DNA of 64,000 bases, taken from positions 5,158,062-5,222,061 of the forward strand of contig OX638379.1 of NCBI GenBank assembly GCA_951813605.1, given 5' to 3'. Position numbers and translations under genes: made by a program. Positions 1 to 9,344 of the stretch are shown piece after piece. The notes under the pieces were generated by a model. The model did not search any database and was not told where the DNA came from. It was given only the letters and a program-made list of their open reading frames with translations. The stretch comes from an uncultured Bryobacterales bacterium. GTDB taxonomy: Bacteria > Acidobacteriota > Terriglobia > Bryobacterales > UBA6623. Numbering within the stretch: position 1 is the first letter of the stretch; every line of letters starts with the position of its first letter.

Positions 1-95
1 TCCGGGCTGAGACAGCTCGCCCGCGCCGTTGCCGACAGCTTCGGATCGTCGGCGGCCAGCCAGAGAAACGTGCAAGTGTCGATCGGGAGGGTCAT
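1..95 (-). CDS. VapC-like PIN-domain toxin, N-terminal fragment
   Basis: The reverse strand reads from an ATG at 95 off the window edge, giving about 31 residues beginning MTLPIDTCTFLWLAADD. A hydrophobic strand with an early Asp (residue 6) followed by a Thr is the usual first strand of PIN-domain ribonucleases, where this Asp is a metal ligand. Its ATG overlaps the TGA of the upstream antitoxin gene (ATGA), so the two are translationally coupled, as in type II toxin-antitoxin pairs. The rest of the gene, including the other acidic residues, lies outside the window, so activity cannot be judged. PIN toxins of this family usually cut RNA and are held in check by the partner antitoxin. Confidence 0.7.
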   Translation of the reverse strand, partial: MTLPIDTCTFLWLAADDPKLSATARASCLSP

Positions 96-337
96 CGCGG
101 TTCGCTCTTCCCCTCGAATGCCTCGAGGAGCTCTAGCGGGAGCGCTTCGAAGAAACTGTTCGGGACCTTCATTCCGCGATCAATCCCGATCGGGCGTGGT
201 TCGGCTCGCGGGCGGGCAATTGGGCGCAGTTCGGCGATGGGCAGATTGCGCCTGCATACGATAATCGTCTCTCCGCGGATCACGCGGTCTAGGTAGCCCG
301 AGAACCTTGCCTTCATGTCGGCAGTGTTGACCTTCAA
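92..337 (-). CDS. Phd/YefM-type antitoxin
   Basis: A protein of about 80 residues with the Phd/YefM pattern: an N-terminal VNTADMKARFSGYLDRV segment, then GETIIVCRRNLPIAELRP, which matches the DNA-binding half of such antitoxins (a segment on cluttered side chains followed by 'G-E-x-I-I-V-x-R-x-x-x-P-I-A'). The C-terminal half, rich in acidic and hydrophobic residues (FFEALPLELLEAFEG), would be the toxin-binding tail. I prefer a TTG start at 337 because it gives the usual antitoxin length; an in-frame ATG at 391 would add 18 residues unlike the family. It is coupled by ATGA overlap to the PIN toxin. Such antitoxins normally repress their own promoter; I see no clear operator upstream. Confidence 0.75.
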   Translation of the reverse strand: MKVNTADMKARFSGYLDRVIRGETIIVCRRNLPIAELRPIARPRAEPRPIGIDRGMKVPNSFFEALPLELLEAFEGKSEPR

Positions 338-526
338 GATGGTCTGATTGCAGGTCAACAATATGACTCTTTCTTGCCTGCCCCGCGCCACTCCGTGAAT
401 TGGACGACGCCGCAGCGGTCACCCTTGCTGGCAGGTTGAGTGAGGCAACGGCCGGAAAGGCCGTTTCAATACACGCTTCTGCGGAATCCCCGTAGCCGGC
501 GCGCAAGGTCGATGACGGTAGTGCTC

Positions 527-1498
527 CTACTCCGACAGGAAGAGTTCCAGTTTTGCTTTCGCGTCCCCGAAATACGTCGCCAGTTCTTCGACCGGCCCAC
601 CTATCTCGAACACGAGCAGGCCTTGGTAGTCGATCTTGCGGAGCTTTGCGACCAGTCGAGGGTAGTCGACAAACCCGTGAACCAAAGGCTTGTGCTCGGC
701 CCAGGTCGCGGGTTCGATGTCATGCACGTGCATGTGAAAGACCTTGGGGCCTAGCTGGTCGATGATTTCGTGCGTCACGTCGTTGTAGGCTCGGATGGCA
801 TCGGGCGTGCCTCTATCCTCGGGCTTCACACGCGCGATCAGCTCGGCGTAGTTCTTCTGGTGTCCGACATCGATCGTCGCGCCCACGTGCTCGTGATCAA
901 TTTCCCCGATCAGTCTCACGAAGTCCCTCACCGATTCTGGATAGCCGGTTTCTATGGCAAGCCGGAATCCCCGTTCGCGCGCGATGCCCCCCCACCTCCG
1001 GAAGCTGTCGATCAACATGGGCCAGGCATCGTCCATAGAAACGTGCGCGGAGCGCTGCACATGAATGTTGGCTACTTCGGCTCCCAAGAATGCCGTGGCT
1101 TCCAGAGCGGCTTCGATCCTGCTCGCGCCAAACTCGTGTGCCGGCGTGAATGGCGAGAAGTAGGGCGTGTCGACCCACGGCAGGTGCGTGGAGACGTAGC
1201 GGAACGGCCCCAGGGCCTCCTTGATGCGTCGCTTCTGGGCGTCGGAAATCCTGTCGTACTCGAATCCTGGGGGCATGCCCGGTCTCGCCCCTGGCGAGCC
1301 CATGGGGTGCATTTCAATCGTGTGGAACCCTAGCCCGTGCAGTATCCCGATGGACCGGTAGAGGTCATAGCCAGGGAAGTACGGGTTTGCACCGATGATC
1401 GCGGGGTCAAGCCCCCGATCTGCCGCCAAGGCGGGGCCCGCTGCGACACCGAGCCCGCCCATCGCCGATTTCAAGAACTGACGGCGGCTAGAATACAT
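527..1498 (-). CDS. Tat-exported sugar phosphate isomerase/epimerase-like TIM barrel
   Basis: 323 residues. The N-terminus carries a twin-arginine leader (SSRRQFLKS, then a Gly/Ala-rich hydrophobic stretch to about residue 26), so it should be exported folded. The remainder fits the xylose isomerase-like TIM-barrel family (AP endonuclease 2 superfamily): putative metal ligands are Glu183 (AIETG), Asp210 (TIDVGH), His213, His255/257 (FHMHVHD) and Glu308 (LLVFEIGG). Members isomerise or epimerise sugars or inositols, but many exported relatives have unknown substrates. It follows the dimethylformamidase-like gene by 34 bases on the same strand and is probably co-transcribed with it. The fold is clear; the substrate is not. 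Confidence 0.85.
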   Translation of the reverse strand: MYSSRRQFLKSAMGGLGVAAGPALAADRGLDPAIIGANPYFPGYDLYRSIGILHGLGFHTIEMHPMGSPGARPGMPPGFEYDRISDAQKRRIKEALGPFRYVSTHLPWVDTPYFSPFTPAHEFGASRIEAALEATAFLGAEVANIHVQRSAHVSMDDAWPMLIDSFRRWGGIARERGFRLAIETGYPESVRDFVRLIGEIDHEHVGATIDVGHQKNYAELIARVKPEDRGTPDAIRAYNDVTHEIIDQLGPKVFHMHVHDIEPATWAEHKPLVHGFVDYPRLVAKLRKIDYQGLLVFEIGGPVEELATYFGDAKAKLELFLSE

Positions 1499-1532
1499 GC
1501 TCGGTGCTTAACCTCGCTCCAACGCCATAGGG

Positions 1533-3794
1533 TTAGCTCCGCTGCGGCACGCCGAAGTGATGCAGCGCGTTGCGCATGAGAGCCTGCATTTTCGGGTCTG
1601 CCGAGAGCGCCCAACCGCCCGCTATGCATCCTGCGTGGAAGACTGTGCCTCCTTGAGGGCGCTCCCAGAAAGTCATCTCGGCGTAGACTCCGTGGTCCAA
1701 CGGCTCCCAACGCCCGAAGTAGTCGATCCCCCTCCGTCCTTTGTCGACGATCTGCGCTAGCGCCACGATGCCCGGCGGATCGCCCGGGACGGGGTCCGAG
1801 GTCGGGTTTTGCCTCGTAATGGCTCGGATCAGGCTTGGCCGAACATCGGACTCGTGACCTCCGGCCCGAGGCGGCTTTCCGTCGGGGGCCTGGCCGAAGG
1901 TCTCTCCTTCCCGCAGCCCGACCGACTCCGGCTCGTTGAAGAGGAAATGGCTCGAATTGACCACCTTGTACGCACCGAAGTATTCCGATGTGGTCGGCCA
2001 CCAGCCGATGCACTCCAGACCTAGCACCTTCCATGCGGGAAGGTCACAGAATCGCATCAGGCTCCCGCGCTTGCCGTCGTGGCTGTGGAAGATCTCTCCG
2101 ATCTCAGCGCCGCTGCGTCCTCCGATATCCACCCCGTGCTTGCGGCATTCCATAGCCGTGCCGTCCTCGTCGTAGGAAACCCGCCAGAACATCGTGTTGC
2201 CGCTCATCACGATCGCGGCACCGCCCGAGCGAAGGAAGGAGTCGACCGCGCGGTATGCCTCCTCGGACCAGTACTCGCTGTGTCCGTTAATGACGACCAC
2301 CTTGTAGCCGTCGAGCTGGCCTGGATCGAGGTGGAGGTCGTAGTCGCTGGCGACGTCGTACTCGTAGCCGTTCTCCTCGAGCCAGCGGTGAGCGAAGAGC
2401 TCCCCGCGCAACAGGTGGCTGTAGTTGAACTCTTCCCTGCTGAAGATCACGTCCGGTCCAGCGACTGGCCACGGCATTTTCATGCCCATGGCATAAGTGG
2501 GCTGGCCTTGGGCGTGGTTGCGGTAGCAGCAGTAGGCTGGCGCCCGCGAGTGCGCGTTGTCGTGGCCGGTGGTTTGCCAGAACGGCTCCACCGAGTTCCG
2601 GGCGAATGGCGTCGCGCTGTAGGCCTGCCAAGTGTTCGTTGAGCAGAGCATCAGGACCGGCGCCTTGGGCCGATTCGGCGACCTGCGTACCAGGAACGTG
2701 ACGTCATACCGAAGCCGCCTCCCCGCTTGGCGGAACCTGAAGCGGCCCGTGTACACCCCAGGCGCGGAATCGCCCGGAATCTCCACCCTATGGGTGGTCT
2801 GCCAGCGGCAGTCGTAGAGGTCGTCCGATGCGAAGCGCAATCCGTGCCCGCGGAGCCTGTCCGACGAGGGATCGTACTTCTCGTACCGCGGAATCCTCCC
2901 CGCGTCGAAGGAGGGTCCTCCGATCATCCACGTGGCGCGATTCACTATGGTGCCGTGGCGGCTGTTCTTGCTCCCGTCCCGTACCTGCTCGCCACTTTCT
3001 TCGTCGAATGGCCAGAATGCCAGGACCCCGTCGGATGGAGCCTCTAGTGCCCTGGCTCGAAATCGCTCCATGGCTTCAGCCTGGGAGAGAGCCCTGCCGT
3101 AGATCACCGGCATGGCGAGGTCTCCATCTAGGAAATCCGTCGCTGTGCCGTCTGTTCCCGATGCGCCCAATCGCAGCGGAGCGCCACTGGCATCTCCAAA
3201 CCCCGATTGTTCCCAACTGCCGTGAAACCGACCGTCCACGAACAATTGGGCGATTGCACCGTCCCAGCTGAGGACCACATGACGCCACTGCCGCTCGCGC
3301 AGCGGCACGTGGGCAACCCGCCGCTTTCCCAGGAGCGACTCGACCCAGCCGCCTCTCGCCACGAACAGTCCGATACCGGAGTCGCCATCGCACGCTGTCA
3401 CAAGCCCTTGGCGCTTTTCCGAGGACCAACTCCTCACCCACGTCTCGAGGGTAATTGCGTTCAACCGCACGTCGGCCAGTCCATCCGGCACGTGCACGTA
3501 CGAGCCGACGTGGATCGGCTGCATCTCCGGACGCCGGTTTCTCGCGGAAGCGAGGGGTTTGTCACTGCCCGCGCGCGAGACGGTGAGTTCGTAGGGCGTG
3601 TCGCTGCTGATTCTGAAGTCGACCGCCGCGCCTGCTTCCAAGCTTCGCTGGGCGTAGGCATGGAGGCCCGGAACAAGGATTGCCTCGTGCGGCGGAATTC
3701 CGGTCGAGCCAGTGGCTGGCCAAGCGGCCTTTGATGCCGCCATTCCGACGGCGGTCTGGCGTAGGAATCTTCGACGTCCGATCCTAGGCATCAT
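1533..3794 (-). CDS. Tat-exported N,N-dimethylformamidase large-subunit-like protein with LamG-type domain
   Basis: 753 residues. A twin-arginine leader (IGRRRFLRQTAVGMAAS) is followed by a beta-rich region; residues about 95-265 look like a concanavalin/LamG sandwich (WVRSWSSEKRQGLV, RLGASGTDG, DGDLAMPVIYGRALSQAEA). Residues about 310-750 match the C-terminal domain of the N,N-dimethylformamidase large subunit family, with the characteristic stretches MLCSTNTWQAYS, FNYSHLLRGELFAHRWLEENGYEYD, VINGHSEYWS and FLRSGGAAIVMSGNTMFWR. The characterised enzyme hydrolyses DMF using mononuclear iron and needs a small subunit; none is visible here. The true substrate of these acidobacterial exported homologs is unknown. 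The start codon puts the Tat leader at the N-terminus, which supports it. Confidence 0.85.
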   Translation of the reverse strand: MMPRIGRRRFLRQTAVGMAASKAAWPATGSTGIPPHEAILVPGLHAYAQRSLEAGAAVDFRISSDTPYELTVSRAGSDKPLASARNRRPEMQPIHVGSYVHVPDGLADVRLNAITLETWVRSWSSEKRQGLVTACDGDSGIGLFVARGGWVESLLGKRRVAHVPLRERQWRHVVLSWDGAIAQLFVDGRFHGSWEQSGFGDASGAPLRLGASGTDGTATDFLDGDLAMPVIYGRALSQAEAMERFRARALEAPSDGVLAFWPFDEESGEQVRDGSKNSRHGTIVNRATWMIGGPSFDAGRIPRYEKYDPSSDRLRGHGLRFASDDLYDCRWQTTHRVEIPGDSAPGVYTGRFRFRQAGRRLRYDVTFLVRRSPNRPKAPVLMLCSTNTWQAYSATPFARNSVEPFWQTTGHDNAHSRAPAYCCYRNHAQGQPTYAMGMKMPWPVAGPDVIFSREEFNYSHLLRGELFAHRWLEENGYEYDVASDYDLHLDPGQLDGYKVVVINGHSEYWSEEAYRAVDSFLRSGGAAIVMSGNTMFWRVSYDEDGTAMECRKHGVDIGGRSGAEIGEIFHSHDGKRGSLMRFCDLPAWKVLGLECIGWWPTTSEYFGAYKVVNSSHFLFNEPESVGLREGETFGQAPDGKPPRAGGHESDVRPSLIRAITRQNPTSDPVPGDPPGIVALAQIVDKGRRGIDYFGRWEPLDHGVYAEMTFWERPQGGTVFHAGCIAGGWALSADPKMQALMRNALHHFGVPQRS

Positions 3795-4655
3795 CGAGAT
3801 TGTAGTCTATGACCGCCCGAGGCCGTCGCGGATTCTGGGGCTGACCAGTTGACGAAATGGTTCTCTTGCATTCACGGGGATATCGTGCGTTGCATTTCTT
3901 CCTTATCCTCCGATACACCGTCGTTGGCCTAGCAACGCACAGATTCTCCCACGGGCGCAGTCCGTGACGTGCGACAGAGCATCAGGTTGCGGACAGAGCA
4001 GGGTCCCTTGAATGCATTGGACTACGCGCGTCGAAACCCATTCGACAAGCGCGAGTTCATCACTTTCAACGACCGCAAGATATTTGCGGGTGTTCGTGAG
4101 GATCTCCCTCGGTTTCTCCCAGCCGAACGCTAGGCCGTTCATTGCTGAGGTGCCACGGCGATCGACGCAGGCAATCGATGGCGGTCGCGCGGCGGAACTG
4201 AAGAAAATGCAGTGTGATATTCGCTGGCTCGACACGTGCCATCGAAGTCTGGCCGATTGCGGGCAAGCAGACCGCAAGCCAAGAATGCCAAGAACTGTTC
4301 CTGCTTGTCCGGGCGTGTCGGATACGCGATGGAGGGTTACCGCCCGAATTGCGTCGTCCCTCGCAATACGAACTTACTCCCCAGCCCTCCCTGCATGGGA
4401 ACTGCCGCGACAGACCTGGCCGATCGAGGACTACGGGACAAGAAGAAATCGTCACCAAGTTTGCATTCCCCAGTTCGAATATCTGAATCCAGAGGGCCAG
4501 GCAGCTTCCATGGCAACTATTGCGCGCTCGGCAAGGGCGATTCCGGCATGCCGCTCCAGCCAAGGTCAGAATCTGAAATGCGCCGACCCAGTATGCAGAT
4601 TCGAGGCGAGGTCTTTTCTCTGTTGGTCGCCTCGAAAGAGCCTCGGCCCATCACG
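3795..4655. other. 861-bp intergenic region with a possible short coding remnant
   Basis: No convincing intact gene. The plus strand at about 3933-4133 is open in one frame and ends at a TAG (4131-4133). Its last 41 codons read like real protein (…NALDYARRNPF…, then …EFITFNDRKIF…VREDLPRFLPAER), with mixed, non-repetitive composition. There is no start codon with a ribosome-binding site, and the frame closes at 3930-3932, so it looks like the tail of a decayed gene rather than a functional one. I could not assign it to a family. The rest (4134-4655) holds only overlapping open frames of the kind high GC content generates. Confidence 0.4.
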
Positions 4656-6074
4656 TCAGGCCAAGATTTCGCTTACCACTCTTGCCGGGTACTGCCCGAT
4701 CAGCCGTTCTTCCAGGCCATGCACGTTGTAGACAAGCCTTTCCGGGTCCAACCCAAGCAAATGCAGCATCGTTGCGTGGAAGTCATGGACGCTCACTCGG
4801 TCTTCGACGGCCTTGTGCCCGATCTCGTCGGTCGCGCCGTGGACATGCCCGCCCTTCACTCCGCCCCCTGCCATCCAGATACTGAAGCCCGCCGGGCCGT
4901 GGTCCCGTCCGCTTGTCCCGGCCTGTCCAACCTGGGCCAGCGGCATCCGCCCGAACTCCCCGCCCCAGATCACCAGGGTGGAATCGAGGAGGCCGCGCTG
5001 CTTGAGGTCGCGGATCAAGGCCGCCACCGGTTTGTCCGTCTTCGCGCAGGCGTAGCCCAGCTCCCGATCAAGGTTCAGGTGGTTGTCCCAAATCTGGTAC
5101 TCGATAAAGACTTGCACGAATCGCACGCCGCGCTCAACCATGCGCCGCGCTAGAAGCAATCGCGCTCCGTAAGCCCGCGTTCGCTCGTCGTTCATCCCGT
5201 ACATCTCTTTGGTCGCTTCACTCTCGGACGAGAGGTCAGCGACGTCGGTGGCTGCCATTTGCATGCGCGCAGCGAGTTCATAGCTTTCGATCCGGGCGTC
5301 CAATTGCGGCTGCATCGGTCGCGCGTCTCGATGGGCTAGGTTTAGCCGCCGCACAAGCGCTCGTTCCGCCTCGGCTAACGGGCTCGGCAGTTCGTGCTCC
5401 CGTCGCAGGTTCAGCACCGGCGGCCCCTCCGCCCGGAACTTCGTGCCTTGGTAAACCTGAGGGAGCCAGCCCGACTGCCAGTTCTGGAGATCGTTGATCG
5501 GGTAGCCCTTGGGGTCGTCGAGCACGACGTAGCCGGGCAGATTCTGATTTTCCGTGCCCAGCCCGTAAACTGCCCACGCGCCCAGCGCCGGCCGTCCAGG
5601 CAGCGTGCGGCCGGAGTGCATCAGATACAGCGACGGCTCGTGGTTGAAGTGCTCGCCGTACATTGAGCGAATCAACGTGATGTCGTCGACGACAGTGCCC
5701 AGCCCCGGCAGTAGGTCGGAAATCTCCATCCCGCTTTGGCCGTGCTTGCGGAAGCCGTAAGGGGACGGCATCAGTGTTCCCACTTCATTCGTGAACTCGA
5801 GTTGATTGGCGAGGTCCCGCGGGGCCGCCGCTCCGGCATGCTTCTCAAGCTCCGGCTTGTGGTCGAACAGGTCGACCTGGCTCGGCCCGCCGTTCATGAA
5901 CAGGTGGATGACCGACTTGGCCTTGGGTTCGAAATGCGCAGGCCGCGGTTTCTGGTCGTAGATCCTGCGGCCCTCGCTCGCCGACAGTTCCCCGCTGAGC
6001 AGCCAAGCCAGCGCCGCTCCGTGGATGCCGTCGCCGATGCGAGAGAAGAAATCGCGGCGGTTCGGTCGTTTCAT
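4656..6074 (-). CDS. DUF1501 family protein (Tat-exported, sulfatase-like fold)
   Basis: 472 residues. The leader is twin-arginine-like (PNRRDFFSRIGDG then a hydrophobic run). Family hallmarks are all present: SVIHLFMNGGPSQVDLFDHKP near residue 55, the LMPSPYGFRKHGQSGMEISDLLP block, RSMYGEHFNHEPSLYLMHSGR, YGLGTENQNLPGYVV, the RRMVERGVRFVQV segment, and the C-terminal WGGEFGRMPLAQ, SGRDHGPAGFSIWMAGGGVKGG and HDFHATMLHLLGLD motifs. DUF1501 proteins belong to the alkaline-phosphatase/sulfatase superfamily but have no established reaction. The gene starts 8 bases after the PSD1 cytochrome gene and is surely co-transcribed with it, the usual pairing in Planctomycetes and Acidobacteria. Confidence 0.95.
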   Translation of the reverse strand: MKRPNRRDFFSRIGDGIHGAALAWLLSGELSASEGRRIYDQKPRPAHFEPKAKSVIHLFMNGGPSQVDLFDHKPELEKHAGAAAPRDLANQLEFTNEVGTLMPSPYGFRKHGQSGMEISDLLPGLGTVVDDITLIRSMYGEHFNHEPSLYLMHSGRTLPGRPALGAWAVYGLGTENQNLPGYVVLDDPKGYPINDLQNWQSGWLPQVYQGTKFRAEGPPVLNLRREHELPSPLAEAERALVRRLNLAHRDARPMQPQLDARIESYELAARMQMAATDVADLSSESEATKEMYGMNDERTRAYGARLLLARRMVERGVRFVQVFIEYQIWDNHLNLDRELGYACAKTDKPVAALIRDLKQRGLLDSTLVIWGGEFGRMPLAQVGQAGTSGRDHGPAGFSIWMAGGGVKGGHVHGATDEIGHKAVEDRVSVHDFHATMLHLLGLDPERLVYNVHGLEERLIGQYPARVVSEILA

Positions 6075-6082
6075 GGCAGCTC

Positions 6083-8983
6083 TCAGTCGATGTACAGGAA
6101 TTCCGCCGAGTTCAACAGCGCGTGCGCGAACGAGCCCAGCGCCATCCAGCGCGCCGCCGTCTGGCGAGGTCCGACATACCCCGTCCCTTCGAGATGAGCA
6201 AGCCAGTGCTTGTCCAGCGCCGCAACGTCCCCTGCGGCCATGCTTGCTTCCTCGCTCGTCGGGGGTCTTGAAAGGATTCGCTCGTAGGCCGCGACGATCT
6301 GGCCGTCGGTCTTGCCGGGGTGTTCGTCAATCAGGCGGCCCGCCAGGAATCTCGCGTGCTCGAGCGCCGCTTCGCCGTTCATCATCTGCAATGCCTGAGG
6401 GGCTACGTTGGATTCCCGGCGTTCGGTGCAGTTCGGTGCCGGCTTCGGAGCGTCGAAGACCTCGAGCAGGGTCACGGGAGCGCGCCGCTTTCTCAGCACG
6501 TAGACCGCGCGTCTCCAGCCGTGCTCGGTGGCGTCGGGCACGATCTCTCCGTTGTCCTTCTTCGTAACCTTGACAGGCCGCCCGAAGCGCTCGGGGTCTA
6601 GCCTGCCAGTCACGCGCAGGATCGAGTCGTGGAGCACCTCCGCATCCATTCGGCGCAGAGGCATCCGGGACAGCAGGACGTTCTCTGGATCCGTCTCGGC
6701 TGCGCGAGGGTCCACTTGCGAGGACTGGCGGTAGGCTGACGAAGTCATGATCAAGCGGTGCATTGCCTTGATGCTCCACTTCCGGCGAACGAACTCGGTC
6801 GCAAGCCAGTCCAAAAGCTCCGGGTGCGTCGGTCCGGCTCCAGTCAAGCCGAAGTTCGAGGGAGTCGAAACAATCCCCCTTCCGAAGTGGTTGAGCCAGA
6901 TGCGGTTCACCATCACTCGAGCAGTCAGCGGGTGGTCTGGCCGCGTCAGCCAGCGAGCGAACGCCAGGCGGTTGCCGCTGGTCCCGTCCCGGGGCGGGCT
7001 GGGTTCGAACTTCGGCAGCTTCGCCTCCAGCATCCTAGGAACCCCAGGCAGCACCTGCTGGCCGATCGCTTGCGCGTCGCCGCGCTGCAACAGGTAGGTC
7101 CTGGACGGCTTGCCGCCCATGTCAAACACTGCTCGGATCTTCGGTGCCGGAATCAATTCGGCCTTCAGCTCCTTGATTCGCGTGTTGACCGGACCGGCGG
7201 TCTCCTTGAGTTCGGGAAACGCTTCGGCAATCTGATGCCACTCGCCGTCTGTATCCGGGATCTTGAGCAGTTCCTCGTGCTCTTTCGCGAGCTTTCTCTG
7301 CTGGGGCGTCCGTGCCTTGATTGGCGTGTGGGCTAGCGTCCGCAGCAGGCCGTGCAAATCCTCCGGGACTTCGCTCAGCCTTTGCTCCAGCTCGCGCTCG
7401 AAGTAAGGCGTGACCAAGTCATCGAATTCGGCCTCGAGCTTCCCTATCTGCTCTTCCAGCGGCGCGTTCGCGAGCGCGGCGGCTTGTCGCTCCGACGCCA
7501 GGCCCACGTCGAGGAACCGCTCGGTGGGGTCCAGCCAGTCGTAGGGGTCCAGCGCGGACTGCATCACCGCGCTTAGGCTGTAGTACTCCCGTTGCGAAAG
7601 CGGATCGTACTTGTGGTCGTGGCACCGGGCGCAACCCACAGTGATCCCCATCACCGCGGAACTGAGCACTTCAATCTCGTCCGCGACGACGTTGAATCGC
7701 TCGGCGATCGACCCGGTAGCGGATCCGTAGGTGCCGTCCGGCGTCATCCGAAGGAATCCCGTGGCCGCTAGCGTGTCCACGTTCTCCTGGGTGACATCAT
7801 CAAGATTCGGGTAGTCGATGAGTTCGTCGCCCGCCAGTTGCTCGGTCAGGAACAGGTCGTACGGTTTGTCGGCGTTCAGCGCTCGGATCACGTAGTCGCG
7901 GTAGCGCCAGGCGTGGAGTCGCAGCCGGTCCTCGTCGATCACGCCCTCGGAGTCGGCGTAGCCCGCCAAGTCCAGCCAGACCTGTGCCCATCTCTCGCCG
8001 TATTCCGCGGAATCGAGCAGCCGGTCAACTAGCCGAGCATACGCGCCGGGCCGCCTGTCGGAGAGGAACGCTTCGACGTCCCGCGGCGATGGCGGCATGC
8101 CCGTCAGATCCAGGTAAGCCCGCCGGAGAAGGGCGAGTCGACTAGCTTCCGGCGAGAGTTTCAGGCCCCTATTCTCGAGCCTGCGGAGCAGGAAAGCGTC
8201 AATGCTGTTCCGGACTTGCTCGGCGTTCTCCACGTTCGGAGGGTCCGGCCTCGTCGTCGGCTGGAACGCCCAGTGGGAAAGGTCGTTTTCCGTTAGCGGA
8301 GGCTCCGCAAGGGCTTCGTCGGCTTGGGCGGGCCGAGCCCCCTCGGCGATCCATTGGCGCAGGAGAGTGACTTCGGTGTCGGTGGGGGTCTTGATGTTGT
8401 TTTCAAACAGCATGTCGGGCGGAGGCATTTCGCCCGCAGCAATTCTTTGGATCAACAGGCTTTCTTCCGGCTTGCCGGGGACAAGCGCCGGGCCGGAGTT
8501 GCCACCTTTCAGGCGCGACGCCATCGTCCGCAGGTCCAGTCCGCCCTCCTGCTTGCGCTTGCCGTGGCAAAGCTGGCAGCGCATCTGGAAGATTGGTAGG
8601 ACATCGGCCTCGGTCGTGCGGGTCGCTGCCACCAGCTCGCCCGAGCGGCCCGCCCCGTCGATCCATCGCCGAAGAGCGTCGATCTCCGCCTCGGGAAGCT
8701 TCTCGCCCCCCATCGGCATCTGGCCCGATACAACCTTTCCAAGCAGCAGGCTGCGGTCCGGAAAGCCCGGCACGATCGCCGCGCCGGACTGACCGCCCTC
8801 TAGGATTTCGGCCGCAGTGCCTAGGCGAAGGCCTCCCTGGGGGTTCTCGCCGTGGCACGCGACGCAGCGTTGCTTCAAAATGGGCAGCACTTGCGATTCG
8901 AAGTCCGAAGCGCTGGCGGCATGAGGACTCCACGGCACCAAGGCTAGTGCCAGGAAGCCGACGACTATGCGGAAATAGTCCAC
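6083..8983 (-). CDS. PSD1 / planctomycete cytochrome c domain protein (DUF1549-DUF1553)
   Basis: About 966 residues from a GTG at 8983. That start gives a clean signal peptide (VDYFRIVVGFLALALVPW…ASA); a longer in-frame version from 9184 would put 67 Arg/His-rich residues before it and is unlikely. The mature N-terminus has two tandem planctomycete-type cytochrome c modules with heme motifs CVACH and CQLCH, each followed by a 'GGL-x-L' and 'P-x-x-S-L-L' pattern. DUF1549 follows (LLRRAYLDLTGMPPSPRDV, CARCHDHKYDPLSQREYYSL, a third CXXCH), then DUF1553 (LARWLTRPDHPLTARVMVNR, WLNHFGRGIVSTPSNFG). The role is unproven; the hemes and export suggest extracytoplasmic redox chemistry together with the following DUF1501 protein. 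Confidence 0.93.
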   Translation of the reverse strand: MDYFRIVVGFLALALVPWSPHAASASDFESQVLPILKQRCVACHGENPQGGLRLGTAAEILEGGQSGAAIVPGFPDRSLLLGKVVSGQMPMGGEKLPEAEIDALRRWIDGAGRSGELVAATRTTEADVLPIFQMRCQLCHGKRKQEGGLDLRTMASRLKGGNSGPALVPGKPEESLLIQRIAAGEMPPPDMLFENNIKTPTDTEVTLLRQWIAEGARPAQADEALAEPPLTENDLSHWAFQPTTRPDPPNVENAEQVRNSIDAFLLRRLENRGLKLSPEASRLALLRRAYLDLTGMPPSPRDVEAFLSDRRPGAYARLVDRLLDSAEYGERWAQVWLDLAGYADSEGVIDEDRLRLHAWRYRDYVIRALNADKPYDLFLTEQLAGDELIDYPNLDDVTQENVDTLAATGFLRMTPDGTYGSATGSIAERFNVVADEIEVLSSAVMGITVGCARCHDHKYDPLSQREYYSLSAVMQSALDPYDWLDPTERFLDVGLASERQAAALANAPLEEQIGKLEAEFDDLVTPYFERELEQRLSEVPEDLHGLLRTLAHTPIKARTPQQRKLAKEHEELLKIPDTDGEWHQIAEAFPELKETAGPVNTRIKELKAELIPAPKIRAVFDMGGKPSRTYLLQRGDAQAIGQQVLPGVPRMLEAKLPKFEPSPPRDGTSGNRLAFARWLTRPDHPLTARVMVNRIWLNHFGRGIVSTPSNFGLTGAGPTHPELLDWLATEFVRRKWSIKAMHRLIMTSSAYRQSSQVDPRAAETDPENVLLSRMPLRRMDAEVLHDSILRVTGRLDPERFGRPVKVTKKDNGEIVPDATEHGWRRAVYVLRKRRAPVTLLEVFDAPKPAPNCTERRESNVAPQALQMMNGEAALEHARFLAGRLIDEHPGKTDGQIVAAYERILSRPPTSEEASMAAGDVAALDKHWLAHLEGTGYVGPRQTAARWMALGSFAHALLNSAEFLYID

Positions 8984-9312
8984 CCTTCGCCTTATCTTAC
9001 CTACTGCACAGCCGTCGAAGGCACCGAAAGGCGGCGCATGCGATCGAGAACCCAACGAACCGACTGCGCGGGGGTCTCGTCGCAACTCCAATCTGCGGTG
9101 CCGGGCTGCGGACAATCGAAAATGGTCACGGAATGTAGTGCCAGACGCCAGATTCTTGACGCGCAACCTATTTGGCTTGAGCAAGCTATAGAATAAGGCG
9201 CTGAATATGGGTTAGGAATCAGGCGGTCGGCAGGCCTGTCGAGGGGAGATTTCTCTTGATTCTTTTTTCCGCGTGCCCAGCGGAAATTCGCTGGGCGCGA
9301 GGCCGGTGGGCA

Positions 9313-9344
9313 GAAAAACGCCCCGAACCAGGGTGGCTCGGGGC
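9313..9344 (-). terminator. Rho-independent terminator
   Basis: On the minus strand a GCCCCGA…TCGGGGC stem (7 bp, 11-nt loop; plus-strand arms 9320-9326 and 9338-9344) is followed by G and five Ts (A-tract at 9314-9318 on the plus strand). It would end transcripts arriving from the HEAT-like/alternative complex III operon or from a short RNA in between. The 5' arm of the stem is also the 3' arm of the hairpin at 9339-9354, so the two structures are mutually exclusive. Confidence 0.7.
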
